Assembly (NCBI GenBank): GCA_004026145.2
Contig: CP034986.1
Coordinates: forward strand, 16,965,304-17,029,303
Direction: 5' to 3'
DNA length: 64,000 nucleotides
Origin: Takifugu bimaculatus
Taxonomy: Eukaryota; Chordata; Actinopteri; Tetraodontiformes; Tetraodontidae
Of this stretch, positions 33,882 through 47,229 are shown in pieces (the stretch's first letter is position 1; the number at the start of each line of letters is the position of its first letter). The notes under the pieces were generated by a model. That model worked only from the letters and a program-made list of their open reading frames with translations. It did no database searches and had not been told where the DNA came from. The position numbers were made by a program, and so were the translations under genes.

Positions 33882-36800
33882 TTAATCAGAATACTGGTTG
33901 TAGCTGTCAAACTCTACTTCACTTCCATTGTCATAATAGGCCTCATTGGGGTTGGTACAGTACTTGTTGTCATAGACCTGGCGGGGCAAGCCATAGGTAG
34001 TCATACCCTGCTGTGAAGCCACTTTGTTGGTGCCCATCTGCAAAGAGATTGTAGTGGTGTCACAGTTCTCCAGCTCCAGCTTCCTATCAAAAATGTGCCT
34101 TCTTGTTCCTGGCGCTGTCATACCCGCCTGGTGGATAGTGGGGAAAAATAAGTAATGACATAAACATATTCTAAATAATAATGTAAACAATTACAACAAC
34201 TCCTACAACTACTATTACAATCACTACTACTATTCAGGCTTTGTCGCTTCTAAAGGGATGTTTCTTGCAACCACTGTTACTTTGGATGGATATTAGGTTT
34301 CTTTCAAGTTTAATGATTGGGAAAAGGGCTGGGACTACTAGATATGTTTTACACGTACTTTGATTATAATTGTAAAATGTAATTTGATTATTATTCTGGT
34401 ACTGGTATATCACAAAGATATTTTGGCAGTTGGAAAGATTTCAGAACATTTATCTTTCTGACATTTTGTTATGCTGTAGCATTGTGCTGTAATAACGCAT
34501 TCAATTATTCTCTGATCAATCCACACCTAATATTCCACAATTACAAAGTTAAAATAAAATCTTGGAAATATTAAAAAAAAAAGTAAAATATGTCACTGTA
34601 GTGTAACAGCCTGTATTTAGCACTTAGTTAAAGCAACACTGGCAGTAATTGGTGTTTCCAGTCTTTTTGGCCATAACGTTACAAGCTTTATAGAGCTGGA
34701 TTTAGGGATATCGGTACTCAACATTGCTTCTCTGCAGATTCCCTGCATTTATAAAGTAAAATTCCTAAAGACATGAGTTGTCTCTACGCCACTCCTGTAT
34801 TATCTTGACTGTGTGTTTGGTATCATTGTCTTGTGGTAGGGTGAACCTTCAGCCTAGCTGCTGGGAAGTATCAACGCAAGATGTGGCCACCACCATGCAT
34901 CACCAGGGGCAAGAAAAAGAAAAATGCATAAAGGATTATAGTGGTTTGTGCTATGCTTGTTTTGTAGTTCTGCAAAAATAAACAATATTTTCATGTTTAA
35001 ACTCTAAGACTTTTCAAATGCAATGTAAAAATACTTTTTGGAGAATAGATGATAGATGTAATTTTCAAGATAACATCTATCATGAAATAGTTTTGCAGTT
35101 GGCGGTCCCAGATCATTTGCTTTTCTTCATCAACACTGTTTCACACATTGCAAAAAAGCAAACAAACCAAAAAAAATCCATTAATTTTCCTGAAAGTGAC
35201 AAGGACAATAGCAATGTGCAATATATTCTGGCCCCCAACTGGCAACTTTATCTGTATGCATCTTTTAGCAGACGAACAATATTCAGGATACCTCTTTTCA
35301 TAAAGAATTAACGATATGCCTAAAATGATGTGTTGTACAAACTTTCATGATTTTCTATTGCCTCAGCCAGCTGTTCCTTAAAACTATTAATTGCTGTTAA
35401 ACTCTACCTCAGTACAAAAGTGTTTCAGCGTTGTCAACTAAACAATACCTGCTCCAAATTAAAGGAGTTAACCAACCTGACCAGTGAAGCAAGTGGATGA
35501 TGGAATTATAACTAAAAGACATAGTTTAAAAAAATATATAAAAATCATTTTGTATTTTCATCTTACATTTTTAAAATAACAGAAAAGGAAAAGTACTCAA
35601 AGCAAAGGTTTGGGTACCCTGCGTATTTTGTACTTAGTAGAACCCTCAATTATCATCAGAGGTTGTAAACCCTGCCCCAGCCATGATACTTTCATTTCCT
35701 GTTTGAGAGATTTGCTCTATTTTTCTGACAACAATTCACCAAAGATTCCAAGACCACTGTGTGTACCTCTTGAATCTGTTTACAGAAAGTGTTAAATAAA
35801 CTTACATAGTTATGCTGATGATATCCAATGGAACCAAACCAAACCAATCATTTCGTGAAACTCCAGATCTGTCTCAAAGACATAAGGGCCTTAATGACCA
35901 GAAAGGTCATACAGTTGAACTTAGATAAAACTGATGTTCTCACACTATGCCCACAAACACCAGATAAACTTATTCTCTAGTGATGTACTCTAGTGATGTT
36001 TGGCATTAACCTGCCTCCCATTAACATTTTAAGGAAGCTTGGTGTGTTGTTTATTCATGATTTGTCTTTAAATACCCATCTTAAACATTTCGCAAGGTCC
36101 ACCTTATATCACCTGTGCAACATCACTAAAATTAGAAACTTCCTGTCCCAAAGTGATGCAGAAAGATTTGTCTATGCATTTATTTCCTCTAGGCTGTGAT
36201 GCCATTGCAGACGGACCAGCGGGAGCACTGACAATCCCGTTTGCATATCTATTTTCAAAATTCATGTAGAATTGAAACCAAATAAGAGAATACAATAATT
36301 ATTTTTGCATATCATGCTAGTGCCTAGGTGGCGCAATGGTAAGTACCATTTGATTGGTGCTCACTTCAAGTTTTGCATTGCTAAACTTAAGATGGCAAAG
36401 TGTAAATACGACCCAGGGTAATGTGAAATTTTGTTCATTGAGGTTAATAAGGGACAGAAATTCAAAAAGTGGATCATGACTTAATGACCATGGGAAAACC
36501 TGGGTCAGAGTGAGAACAATTAGGAACCCCTGACGTAAAGGGACATGCCAAAATTTGTCAGTTTGTGAACTTTCCTACCAGTGAAAATAGGATACCTCTC
36601 AGGAAAACTAAAGAAAGATTTTAGACCAGAAGAAAGACTGACCATCTAGAAATCTTGTTAAAGCTGGCATACACAAGAAGGCTCAAGACTGAACAGTCAC
36701 AGTCAGAACTATTAACATCTGGACCGACAGCACTGGAAAACCCGCTTCAAAGCTACAATGGACAACAATAGCTGGTACACAGAGACCATTAGGATTATAT

Positions 36801-39800
36801 AAGCTGGGGTAAACCATCAACCCTGTTTTGTCGCTGAGGTACACATGAAAATCTGAAATAGATGTAAGGCCTTCAAATCGACAGATGTGAGTTCACCAAG
36901 GCTGCTGAGAATGTATACTTCCCTGTGACCCCAAGGATGTTGAATTATTGGTAACATACATATAGGTTTTTAATGAATGAGATGAATCCTCACATGACAG
37001 TATATCCAGATGACACTTCATCTTAATGTCCTTAGGGTGTCTATTCCTCTCTTTCTGTCCGGCATCCATGCTCTAGCTCCTTTCCCTTTCTCTGTCCACC
37101 CATCAGCAGGAGAGTCCTGCTGATATGTAAATAAGTGAAATACATGAATAAAGGATCATTCTCACCTGACTAGCTCCTTTGTTGGTGCCCATCTGTAGGC
37201 TAATTGTTGACTGATCCATTGGGTTGTCCATTGCCATTTTGGCATCATAAAGGTGACGTCGTGTGCCATAAGAAGTCATGCCCTTCTGGCTTGCAAGTTT
37301 ATTGGTGCCCATCTAAAGATGGCAAAAGGAAAAACATATATCATCATACAATATCAAAAGGTGTAGCGTATCACTAGTTTTACTGATGCATCTGAACAAA
37401 TGAATCTAAAAAAATCGAATAATTTTCAAAATCTCCATGGACTCTGCAACCAATATTTTTTGCAGGTATAACCCAAATCCAAATGCAAAACAGGACAGGA
37501 AAAGGTTAGTCAAAATAATGATATTCCTAAACTACTAGGCTTAGTCAGAAGATTATTTTTGCTCATCGCAATACTTTTTGTAATTTGCTTATGTTGCAGC
37601 CCTTAGCTAAAATAATTATTATAACAAGTGATGATGATAATACTGCTGTATTTTCACGACTATAAGCCGCACCTAAAACACTGAGATTTTCTCAAAAATC
37701 AATGGTGCGCCTTATAATATGGTGCGCCTTGTGTGTGGACTGAGTTCCAAAATCTGCTGTGTGCCTTTGGTAGGTGCACTACGGTAAACACTCCGCCAAT
37801 CGTTTAGCGGCACACCTACGCGTAAAGATCCCCTAAAATGGCGCCCGTCAAGCGAGACGCGTATGAGGCTTACTTTAAACTGCAGGCCATCGAATATGCG
37901 GCTGAAAATGGCAATCGAGCAATCTTAGTATTTTCGCTTTATGAGGCGGCATCTCTCCATACGTGCAAGGACAACTGTTGCGCAGCGGCTGCCCGCGGAT
38001 TAACAGGAGAGGGCGGCCATCTTCCCTAACCCTAACCAGGAGAGGGTGGCCATCTTCCCTAACCCTAACCAGGAGAGGGCGGCCATCTTCCGCACCTACT
38101 GCCGCGACAAGATAACCGGGCCCAGCCACATCACCAACATGGATGAGATCCCTCTGACTTTTGACATCCCTTTGACCCACACATTGGAGAAAAAAGGGAC
38201 CAGCATGGTGGTGATATGCACAACGGGGCACGAGAAGTCGTAGTTCACCGTGGTTCTCGGCTGCCACAGAAATGGACAGAGCGCTAGTTGACGGAAGGCA
38301 AACACTCCTTCACAAAGACTATGAGGCAGCGGCGGGCAAGTTATGTCACCATATGCGGGTGGATTGTAGACGCATGGGCTATGATCCGTCTTCATGTATT
38401 GTAAGAGCTTTCACAAAAGCATCAACGCTGAAGTGGAACCGGTCGGTGAGTCTAATTCAGATGATGAAGAAGAGGAATTCGGGATGTTGGACATTGAAAT
38501 AGCGCAGCTGTTTAATACAGATACAGAAGATGAAAACTTTGATGGTTTTGTGGCGGAAGAATTAATATTTTGTTCAATAAATGTGTCGAAACTCACTGTT
38601 TTACTTCCGTTGTCATTTTTTACTGTATGTTTCAGCATGCGCCTAATAATACGGTGCGCCTTATGTATGTTTTAAATACAGAAATAGCAACCATAACTGA
38701 AACTGCGCCTTTTAATACAGTGTGCCTTATGGTCGTGAAAATACAGTAATGCTTCCAATACTAATAATAATTCTAATAATAATAATAAGATTAATACATA
38801 TCAAGTAAAAACAGATTTTTTATTGGTTAAAATTTATTTAAAATTATAAATTAAAATATTGCACTGACCTAAGAATTTAAATTCATATACGGTAATAAAT
38901 ATATGTCTTTATCATCTTAGACTTTTAAGATTCGACTTAAAACCTTCCTCTTTGAAAAAGCTTATTGTCATTAATTCTGTAGTTCCAGTTATTATCCTAG
39001 ACAGACAAATTATCATACTTAGGAGGTCGTCTAATCATTAGGTTCACATCTTAGTTATGCTGCTATAGGCCGAGGCTGCCGGGGTCCAGAAACATGATCA
39101 CCTGACAGGCCTCTGTCACCCCACTGGGTCATGGTTTCCTCTCCTCTCCTCTCCTCTCCTCTCCTCTCCTCTCCTCTCCTCCTCTCCCCTAACCCCCCCC
39201 TCCTCTCCTCTCCTCTCTTTGATTAGATATGTTTCTACAACTTGCTTGGAGTTTGTTATAAATTTATACAAACATATGTATGTCTGTGGGAAGTCTCTCA
39301 ACTGACATATCAGCTAAAAGCCAACCAACCAAGCCTTTTAACAAATTTGCAAAAATGTCTATTAGTTGTTGACTGGTTAGAGGATTTATTTATTTTTAAC
39401 AGCAAATTGAAAGGGTCTGTAAACATTCCAGCTGCACTCTGTAGTGACTACCTGCAAATGAAAGCAATTTAAATTCTTTTGCTCTGACCTGCAGGCCTAT
39501 GATATTGCGTCCCTCCCTTAGTTTCTCTGGAGAAAAATGCCGTTGTTGTTTCTCAGCATATTTCACTCCAATGTCATAATTGGAGTGGAACCCTTTGGAT
39601 TTGGCCTAAGACAGAAGAAGCAGACAAAAATCAGGAAACGGTTATACACCCCCATATTGTGTGTGTGAGGGAGAAGAGAGAGAAAGAGAAAGCAAATGTG
39701 TTTGTTCTTGTACTTGCTATATATTGAGTACCCAAATATTCATTCTACTGAGGACATTTTGGGAATTGAGGACATTTGGCTGGTTCTAACAACTTCAAAG

Positions 39801-42581
39801 GAGTGTTTGGGGGTCAAGAATTGGGTTTTAGGATGAGGTTATAAATTGGTTTAGATTAATGTTTTTGTGTGAAAATGTAAAGCTTTCATTCCATTTCCAA
39901 TTTGTCCAGTTAGAGAGAATAAGTGAAATGCCCATTAATTTCAATTTTAAAAATTGCTCAACCAGTGCATATTACCATTCCTGGAAACCAATCTGAATCA
40001 TATTGCTGCGTTATTGTGAGATTTGGCAAAAGATAAAATAAAATTATAAAAAAATTCCTCCTTATTGTAGTCATAAAAGTCAAATACTGGAAATTTAAAT
40101 TAAAGTGTAAAGAAAAGATACTACTGATAAAATGAGCTGTCTTGCCAGAGGTTGTGTGTTAATTCAGAAGACCAAAAGATATCCTATATAACAAAAACAA
40201 GAAGTCACCCTAAAGTCACTGTTGGGACCTCACTGCATGGCTTGAACAAAGAAAGGCCTACAAATGACACAAAACCCCATCTCTAAGACCAAGGTGCCAT
40301 AAATTAATTAACAAAACATGAGAAATTTGAGAATTGGGCTTGGCTTCAATCCAAATCATCATTGCATGTCCCCAGGGTTTCTGCAGAGCACATCTGTGAT
40401 ATCAAAAGATTTTATGAAACCCGTGTGCGCCAGAATCTCTTGCTCTTGTCCAAAATGGAGATCAATTTAAATACGGTAGTAACAAATCTGCTGTGTGCCT
40501 CATGATTTGCCATGGATGTGATATATACATATGCTGGTTAGCATATTAGCATGACCAATACTATGTATGATAATGTAAGGACTGTGTTGTGCATAAAAAC
40601 AATTAATATTAAGTTGTATGCCTATGATTTGCCATAGGGCTGGTGTAGTGCTTTGTAATTTTGCTAGCAGGCTAAATAAAATGCTAGTTAGCGAAGAGAA
40701 ATTACTTTTTACATTTGTAATAAACGTCTTCAAAAGAAAATAAAAACAGTCCATTTGACACAGAAAACTACCTTGGATATTTGTAATAAAAACACATTGT
40801 AGCAAGCCTCAATCCATGACTCAATGTCTCCCACATGAACGTGCAGGAAGGCTCGATCTCGTTACTCTGATGCGCATTCACAATGTCAAAAATGATTAAT
40901 GAGAACTCAGATTAAAAATAAATTGTAATGAATAAATAAATAAAATAAATAAATAAATTGATTGTAGAACTGAACATGATTTAGATAAAGGAAATTTTAA
41001 ACGTCCTTATTAGTAGGTTTATGTAGCAACAAGAAAAAAAAGGATTTTCCCTATGGACTTACAATGTAAAAGAGATGTCTATAAAACTGTTGACAGGACA
41101 AATCCAGCTATAAACATGGTCAATTACTGCTATTTGTATTCTATATGGTTAAATCATTGATATTGTTTTTTGAAAAGCTTTACAACGCTCAGGCCACCCT
41201 CATTAAATCTGTTTCTGATTGTTTAGGCAGAGGCCTTCACACTAGTGGCCTGCTGGAGGTCATTCTGTAGGGCATGAGCAGTGCTCAACCTGTTCTGTCT
41301 TGCACAAAGGAGCAGGTATAGGTCCTGCTGATGGACTGAAGACCTTCTTTGGCCCTGTCCAGCTCTCCCAGTGTGACTTCCTGTCTCCTGTAATCTCCTC
41401 CATGTTCTGGAGATTGTGCTGGGTGACACATTAAATCTTCTTGCTACAGCACGTGTGGCTGTGCCATCATGGAGGAGTTGGACAATCTGTGCAACCTCTG
41501 TAGGGTTAAGGAATCGCCTCATAATGCCAGTAGTGATAATATCTCAAGCCAAAATTAACACGAGTGGAAAACCAGCCAAAAGAGATCAAGAGGGAGTAAC
41601 TAAATAGATAAATAGATAATACCTCTAAGAACCTCCTTACTGAGGAGTAGTAATTCAAATATTGCCAAGTGACATAAACCTTACTTCAATTAAATCGTTC
41701 CAAAAACAGGAGAACAAAGGCTAAAGAGTCTTCAATACATGTCACGCAAACCCACAAAATCATAGTATCTTAAAGTGTGTAAAAACCTTGTCTTTGTGTC
41801 ATTTATTAAGCAATTTTATTCATTTCATTTCTTCCAGTCCTCCATCTAAAAGCATGCTCATCCTGGAGCCATCACTCAAATCTGCGGTTTTGTAACTGTA
41901 CAGGTCGCTGACTTAACGTGAAATAAAATTCATTTTCTGATCTTTGGAAAGATTTTTCAAATATTAAATGTCCATGACTTAAAATATAGAAAGGTGTACT
42001 TGACTATGTTTGGAGCTGGAGGTGAACTTTCAGTGGTTTTAGAGATGTTTCTTTTTCAATAAAAGCCTATGGGGAAAATACTTTATTGGCTACGATGGGA
42101 TTTTATCTGCAGTATTGTGAGTGGCCACTGGAGAAAGAAATCGTCGCCTGGTTGAAGTGGTGGACGTCTACTAAGTAGTCGTAGAACATACGTAGGCTTA
42201 GATGCAACAATAACCATAGCAACAAAAACTCCCAAACCACGTTTTCTGTTATTTTAGGTTTTTTTTTTTTTTTAATTCATACAATTAGTTCACTGCAATA
42301 CCTTTTGCTCGCAATTGGGTGGCTATTGTGATCACGTGCGTCCTTTCGAAGTGCCCCCAATCGCACGCAAGTCTTAACCATTACCGCCACCTAATGGCAC
42401 GATGCACATACTGCATTATTTTGGTGGCGTTTGTATAGAGCATGTTTTCGATACGTTGTGGAGAACTGTTTTTCTATGGATTATGAAAACGTCCTATATA
42501 CGGGTCTCTGTGAGGGCTAGGTTAGGGCTAGGGTTAGGAGTTGGATAATGTTAAAGTCTTCACAAAGATATAATTACAAGG

Positions 42582-42673
<92 letters not shown>

Positions 42674-45600
42674 TCTTACCATTCCTGCCAGAGCTATTAG
42701 TGTACTTTGGACCTGAGTGTGGTTCATATTTTCAAACAGGTCATTGGCTTCAAAGATGTCATGTGGCTTCAGTCCATAGTCTGTGATGGCACGGACAAAG
42801 TTCCCTATATTTTCCAACTTAAATCACATAGACACAGACACACAGAGAACATTAAGTAATAAAAAACTGAATTGTCCTAATTTTATCACATATCTGTATG
42901 TCAGTGACACACTTAGCGAGGCCAAATTTTAAAGCTGTCATAATGCAGGGTTGCAGCTTACATATACACACCGGGTCCCCAGCTACCAGAGGTATAATCT
43001 GATTTAGATAACATTAAATCAAAACAGTCAAAATCTGTCAAATATGTATACTATAATATACAGTCAAATAAATAATGAAAGTAGATAAGTAAAAAAATTG
43101 CATCATAATTGATAAAATGATGTTAATATTATTGCAGCCAATCTAATTTTAATAATGAGGAGTATAAAGATATATCTGGAAAGTCTAGTCACTGGTTAAT
43201 ACCCCATGATAATAAGAAATGTACAATAACTCTTTCCAAGGTTTTTAATGCATAAATAAATATTTAGGGGAGGGCATCAATACGCTATTAAAGGCGCCAT
43301 AGTCACATCCAAAAAGGCATTTTTGACTGAATCCAGATTAGAGCATTGAGGCTTGGTTAATAGCAAGCATGGCAAATTACAACAAAACAATCACATGGCC
43401 ACTTGGAGCAAGGCAACATTCACTTTGACAAGACAGCAGTAGAACAACATTGACAAACAACAAAAGTCTGAAGGCAGGGCAAAAAGTAGCAAATATGAAG
43501 GTGTTAAGTTTCACTAAGAGTTCAATTAACACAAACAGAAATTGGAGTAAATAAGAAAGTTGGGTGTCTTGTGTACAGAGAAATTGAGATGGTTTAGGAC
43601 ATGTACAGACACAGGGGAGTTAATACTGGGGGATGAGATAAAAGTAATAAATGGTGATACTGCTGTACAGAAGGCAAAAAAGACTTTTGGGTTTGTTAAA
43701 GAGGATATGCAGTGGTGAAGGGAGGAAAATGCATATAACTGACAATGGAAGTGCTTTACAGTTGAATGAAAATGTCATGTGCCCGCATGTGTATATTATA
43801 GTAAATAAATATAAATATAATAAATATGATAATAAATAAAGGGTCTATAAAAGATATATAATATAAAACAGTGTAAGAAACATATCTGTGGCTAAAGAAT
43901 TATGTTCCTTTTGATCAGCTTGCATTACCTGGTGCCAGTTTTGACTGGGGTTGTTAATCTTTTTGATAGAGCCTGGTTGAAGAACATTAATAAGTCTGTA
44001 AAGAAAGAGAAAAATAATGAAATGCATATTTGTGAGGTGCCAGATGCAATGATATTAGACACATCTCCAACAACTCACTCGCACAGAATAACTCCATCCT
44101 TCAGGCTGTCCATGAAATTGTCCCCAATCCTCTTGCTTGTCACATCCTCAATCCAAAGCCTTAATTCTTCTTCTTTTTGGGAGTCATATTTTGCTGCAAG
44201 CTAATGGGAGGATGGTACATTTAAGTTCAAATATGACTGCATTTTTATTTTAACAACTGTTTTTAAACTGTTTGGTACTAAATAACGGGAAAGGAAGTAT
44301 TATTATTATTATCATTGTTGTTGTTGACAAATCATTTTTGAAGTCTTTTTGACATCTGTTCAGTTTCCTTCTTTGCATTGTTTAATAGTTATGTTATACT
44401 TTATATTATTTTGTTGTAATGCCAGCAGAATATTTGCTACTGCTGAGAACAATTCTTTTAGGACTCAACCTAAATCCAAAAACTAGTCTCCTGATCATTA
44501 GTTAATAATGTGGGGAATTACATTAGATGTACGGACTCCTTATTGTTATTGTACTTACTACTTAATTAGATACAATAGTGATGTTTATATTTATCAGATT
44601 TTTTTATACTTTCCTTAAATTAACCATGAAATACAGAGAATGGAACGTACAGGTGGTTTCAATTATCGCTTGAATAAATTCTCCCTTCCAGGTGAAATAA
44701 ACATTGGTAGATTGTCAAATCCTCTTAAAATTGCAATTTGTTGTTAAAGTCAAATTTGAACACAACTTCACTGCAACACTTTCAGTTATGGATTTATGCA
44801 TGGGTCAATGATATTTCTCTCCTTCCTTCTCTCATATTTCCAAAAACTGCTCAGTTGGAGAGATTGAACTTGTTTGTTTCCTTGCTTCCAAACTAAATTT
44901 AAAACATTGGACAATGCAGAATGTCAGTAAGTTCAGAAGATTATATAGATGAATAACTACTCTCTTTACAAAAAAGTCAAAAATAGTTGCAGTTGACTAG
45001 ACTAGAATAGTTGACTGTCACTTTTCATCTGGATATATGAACAAAACAAAGCTATCAAGATGTGTGATCAAGTCACAGATTTTAGCAAGAAGTATCAAAA
45101 ACAGTAAATAAACTTGTTTTCTCCTACACATTTTGGACTGCAAATGGACAGTACAGTATATTAGGATGATGTTTCTGTACTGACACTAAAATCAGTCTGA
45201 TTTAAACTCCACATTTATTTATTACAAATGAATCCCATGATACTAACATTTACACATATACATTGTTTTTCAAGGATTCACAGTTGTTTTATATACCTAT
45301 AAATACATAACAGGTAACCAACACTGAAACTTAAAAGATACATCTCCTGGATGCACTGGGACACATCATCAGTGATGTAACATCATCAGTGATGTAACAT
45401 TCAAGGTCACTCGGTTTTTGTTCAACTCCAGCATCTAAACTGGTTGCATTAAACTGAAAATGTTAGAAGCCAAATTTTTCCATGTCACTAATGGGAAATG
45501 TCTTAAAACATTTAGTTGTTACAGCAGACCATGTAAGCAAAGGTTCACATAGTATGTGACCAAAACATTGGTGATATTAACTAATGCTAGAAATTATAAT

Positions 45601-46736
45601 TCACAAATATGAATAATAAAAAAATCATCATTTACTTAGAGTGTCACCCAAGTAGTATCCACCTTGGTTTGTCAGCTTTGTTTAACTCACGTTCATGTTA
45701 TTTTACTTAAAATGATGAAAGGTCTTTTTACCTTCCAGTGCCTTTCCAAGCCAAAATGCTTTATTAATAATGGTAAGGAAATTTTGAAATAGACAATCGA
45801 GTGTGAAAAGTCACATTTTTCTGAAGTAATTGCATTTCTTGTGCACTTCTTCATATTTAATCTAACCTATTGCTTACTGTATTTTTCATGTTTACCGTTA
45901 TTTTTTCTCTTAATTACTACACACAGGTATAAATACACAAATATTGAAATTCGATCTTATCACATCTTCTGCCATATTATATCTTTTTATTTTATAGGCA
46001 TCCAAAACATTTGCTTGTGTTTATAGAAAATCCTGGAGTTGAACTTAATGCATTTTATTTAGAATGTACTTTGCAACTTAAAAATCTACCAGGTAATATT
46101 ATAGACATTGGTATACAATTAGGAGCTCAGAAGTTTAGCACATACCCAGTATATAGCTATTGCCATTAAAACAGTTCATCATGCCAAACACTGTAAAGAT
46201 GTCCACATTTGGAAAAAGTGAATGAATTCTCTTTTTTGCTCTGACTGTGTACTTTTGATTGTGCTAATGACAAATCTTAACATTTTTTGAGATAACCAAA
46301 AAGCCATGTTGCACACTGTAGGGAGACACTTACGTAGCTTTATTCAGCTTCTATTCAGCTTCTATTCATTAAACATATAGTCTAAACATTTTTTCCTGAA
46401 TCACTGAATAGGCAATAATCCTGGTTTGAGTAAAATTTGAGTAAAAAAGATAATTGATGTGTTTGACATCAGCATAAAATAAGATTTTTAAAAATAGTTT
46501 TACAAGTAAGACTTTTTTTATGTGAGGATAGTTTCTTCTGCCAATGAGTATTGAAAAGAACCCAGTATAAGTAAATCTAATATGATTAAGATTTATTTTA
46601 AATAGCCTTAATAAATTAGCAATAATAGTTCATACTTGACAATCTTTTTTACAACAGCGTTAATGCTGTGAGGTACCTTACTCTTGACCTCAGCAGAGAG
46701 TCCAAAAGCCGGGCCACTTCTGAAATGTGTTGTCAT
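33882..46736 (-). CDS. cnn1: Calponin 1 (actin-binding, smooth-muscle type)
   Basis: Calponin binds F-actin, tropomyosin and calmodulin and inhibits actomyosin ATPase in smooth muscle. Seven coding exons: 46736-46677, 44200-44079, 43995-43929, 42817-42680, 39605-39489, 37312-37166, 34127-33882. All phases match and give 298 aa (human CNN1 297). Residues 1-20 begin MTTHFRSGPAFGLSAEVKSK. A calponin-homology domain spans about 28-131 (ELRLWIEDV, DNFMDSLKDGVILCELIN, IKKINNPSQNWHQLENIGNF, KPHDIFEANDLFEN). Three 26-residue calponin repeats start near 166, 206 and 245, each with LQMGTNK.ASQ.GMT. The tail (271-298) is short and acidic. Length and GLPRQVYD favour CNN1 over CNN3. Exon 4's donor abuts a long CA/CT microsatellite. 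Introns hold a pogo copy, L2 and Tc1 remnants. Confidence 0.95.
34400..34990. mobile_element. Degenerate Tc1/mariner-type element
   Basis: Phrases such as CATTTTGTTATGCTGTAGCA, ATCAATCCACACCTAATATT and TTGGTATCATTGTCTTGTGG follow the order of a widespread fish Tc1/mariner repeat. The sequence is old, with no transposase frame. It lies in the last cnn1 intron. Confidence 0.5.
35810..36200 (+). pseudogene. Ancient L2/CR1-like reverse transcriptase remnant
   Basis: SYADDIQW (about 35812) is a degenerate YADD box. The next frame, 35993-36199, reads LRKLGVLFIHDLSL...HLCNITKIRNFLSQSDAERF, matching the L2 C-terminal region at 61206-60841. Stops and indels abound. It lies in a cnn1 intron. Confidence 0.65.
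37646..38746 (+). mobile_element. Pogo/Tigger-like DNA transposon, copy 3
   Basis: Inverted relative to copies 1 and 2, with TA on the right (38747-38748). The plus strand starts MAPVKRDAYEAYFKLQAIEY (37838) and has SHITNMDEIP and an acidic tail (38394-38675). Like copy 2 it contains telomere-like CCCTAA units (38024-38072), here in two 33-bp duplicated blocks. It lies in the cnn1 intron between the exons at 39489 and 37312. Confidence 0.85.
38915..39225 (+). mobile_element. L2 LINE 3' end with CCTCT array
   Basis: The last codons (RLKTFLFEKAYCH) and the 3' untranslated sequence (GAAACATGATCACCTGACAG) match the 60350-60560 copy. It ends in a (TCCTC)n array at 39131-39220. It lies in a cnn1 intron. 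Confidence 0.75.
39620..41210. other. cnn1 intron, nothing recognised
   Basis: AT-rich intron with an AAATAAATAA run near 40930-40965. No coding frame or clear repeat family was seen. Confidence 0.5.
41215..41530 (-). pseudogene. Tc1-like transposase, N-terminal part
   Basis: The 99-codon frame reads MRRFLNPTEVAQIVQLLHDG, ATRAVARRFNVSPSTISRTW (paired-type helix-turn-helix) and RRSSVHQQDLYLLLCARQNR, the DNA-binding half of a fish Tc1/mariner transposase. The DDE half is absent. It lies in the cnn1 intron between coding exons 4 and 5. Confidence 0.75.
42583..42673. repeat. (TG)n(AG)n microsatellite at a cnn1 splice donor
   Basis: About 66 bp of TG followed by 24 bp of AG. It ends 7 bp from the coding exon 42680-42817. 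In the transcript the intron therefore begins GTAAGATC, then CU repeats, then CA repeats. Confidence 0.95.
44205..46670. other. cnn1 intron 1, nothing recognised
   Basis: AT-rich intron. A 19-bp phrase (CATCATCAGTGATGTAACA) is repeated in tandem near 45365-45400. No coding frame is supported. Confidence 0.5.
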
Positions 46737-46904
46737 TCTGTTGTTATATCTCTCCTTTTTGATGATCTAATGAAGGACTGGCTTCAGAAACAGAGCTCTC
46801 TGTCCAGGAAACGTAAAGGTTGTAAAAAAAAAACCCAGCACAAATACTTTTAAACTGTGGCACTTTCTCCTGTTGCTCTCGAGTTTGTATCCACACTATG
46901 TCTG

Positions 46905-46966
46905 GTCTTTTTTAAAAGCTTCCCCTGAGTCACCTCTGATTGGCTGGAGACGCCATCCTATTTGGA
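46905..46966 (-). promoter_or_regulatory. cnn1: Candidate cnn1 core promoter
   Basis: In minus-strand order there is a CArG-like TCCAAATAGG (46957-46966, two mismatches to CC(A/T)6GG), a CCAAT box (46939-46943) and a TATA-like TTTTAAAA (46910-46918). The spacing is usual for a promoter. Transcription would start near 46880, leaving a 5' leader of about 145 nt. CArG/SRF control is established for mammalian smooth-muscle calponin. It is inferred here. Confidence 0.4.
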
Positions 46967-47229
46967 CAAAGGCTCTTCCCCACACGGGTGGGAGAGGGAA
47001 CGCCACTACCCTTCCTGGGTTGTCGAGATAGTCCTCGAGAGGTGCAATCCAGCCGGGTTTTCTGTGTTGCCAGGTAGACAGAGCTTTCACGTGGGATCCC
47101 ACTTCAATTGTCGAAAGTATTTTCCGCCTGGTAGGACAGAAATACTGGCTGGTTCCTCGCCCTTGTCTATTGGACAGACTCCTATTTTACCCTAGTACCA
47201 TCTTTTATTGTTTGCGTGTACTCCATATA

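Noticed and set aside
36325..36375. Possible tRNA-derived SINE head (GTGGCGCAATGGTAAG)
   Set aside because: An A-box-like phrase is present, but no B box or SINE body follows.
42517..42540. Telomere-like GGTTAGGGCTAGGGTTAGG
   Set aside because: Only about three imperfect units in unique intron. Too short to interpret alone.
46962..47195. 77-codon plus frame upstream of cnn1
   Set aside because: It overlaps the likely cnn1 promoter, has no family motif, and no codon bias was judged.
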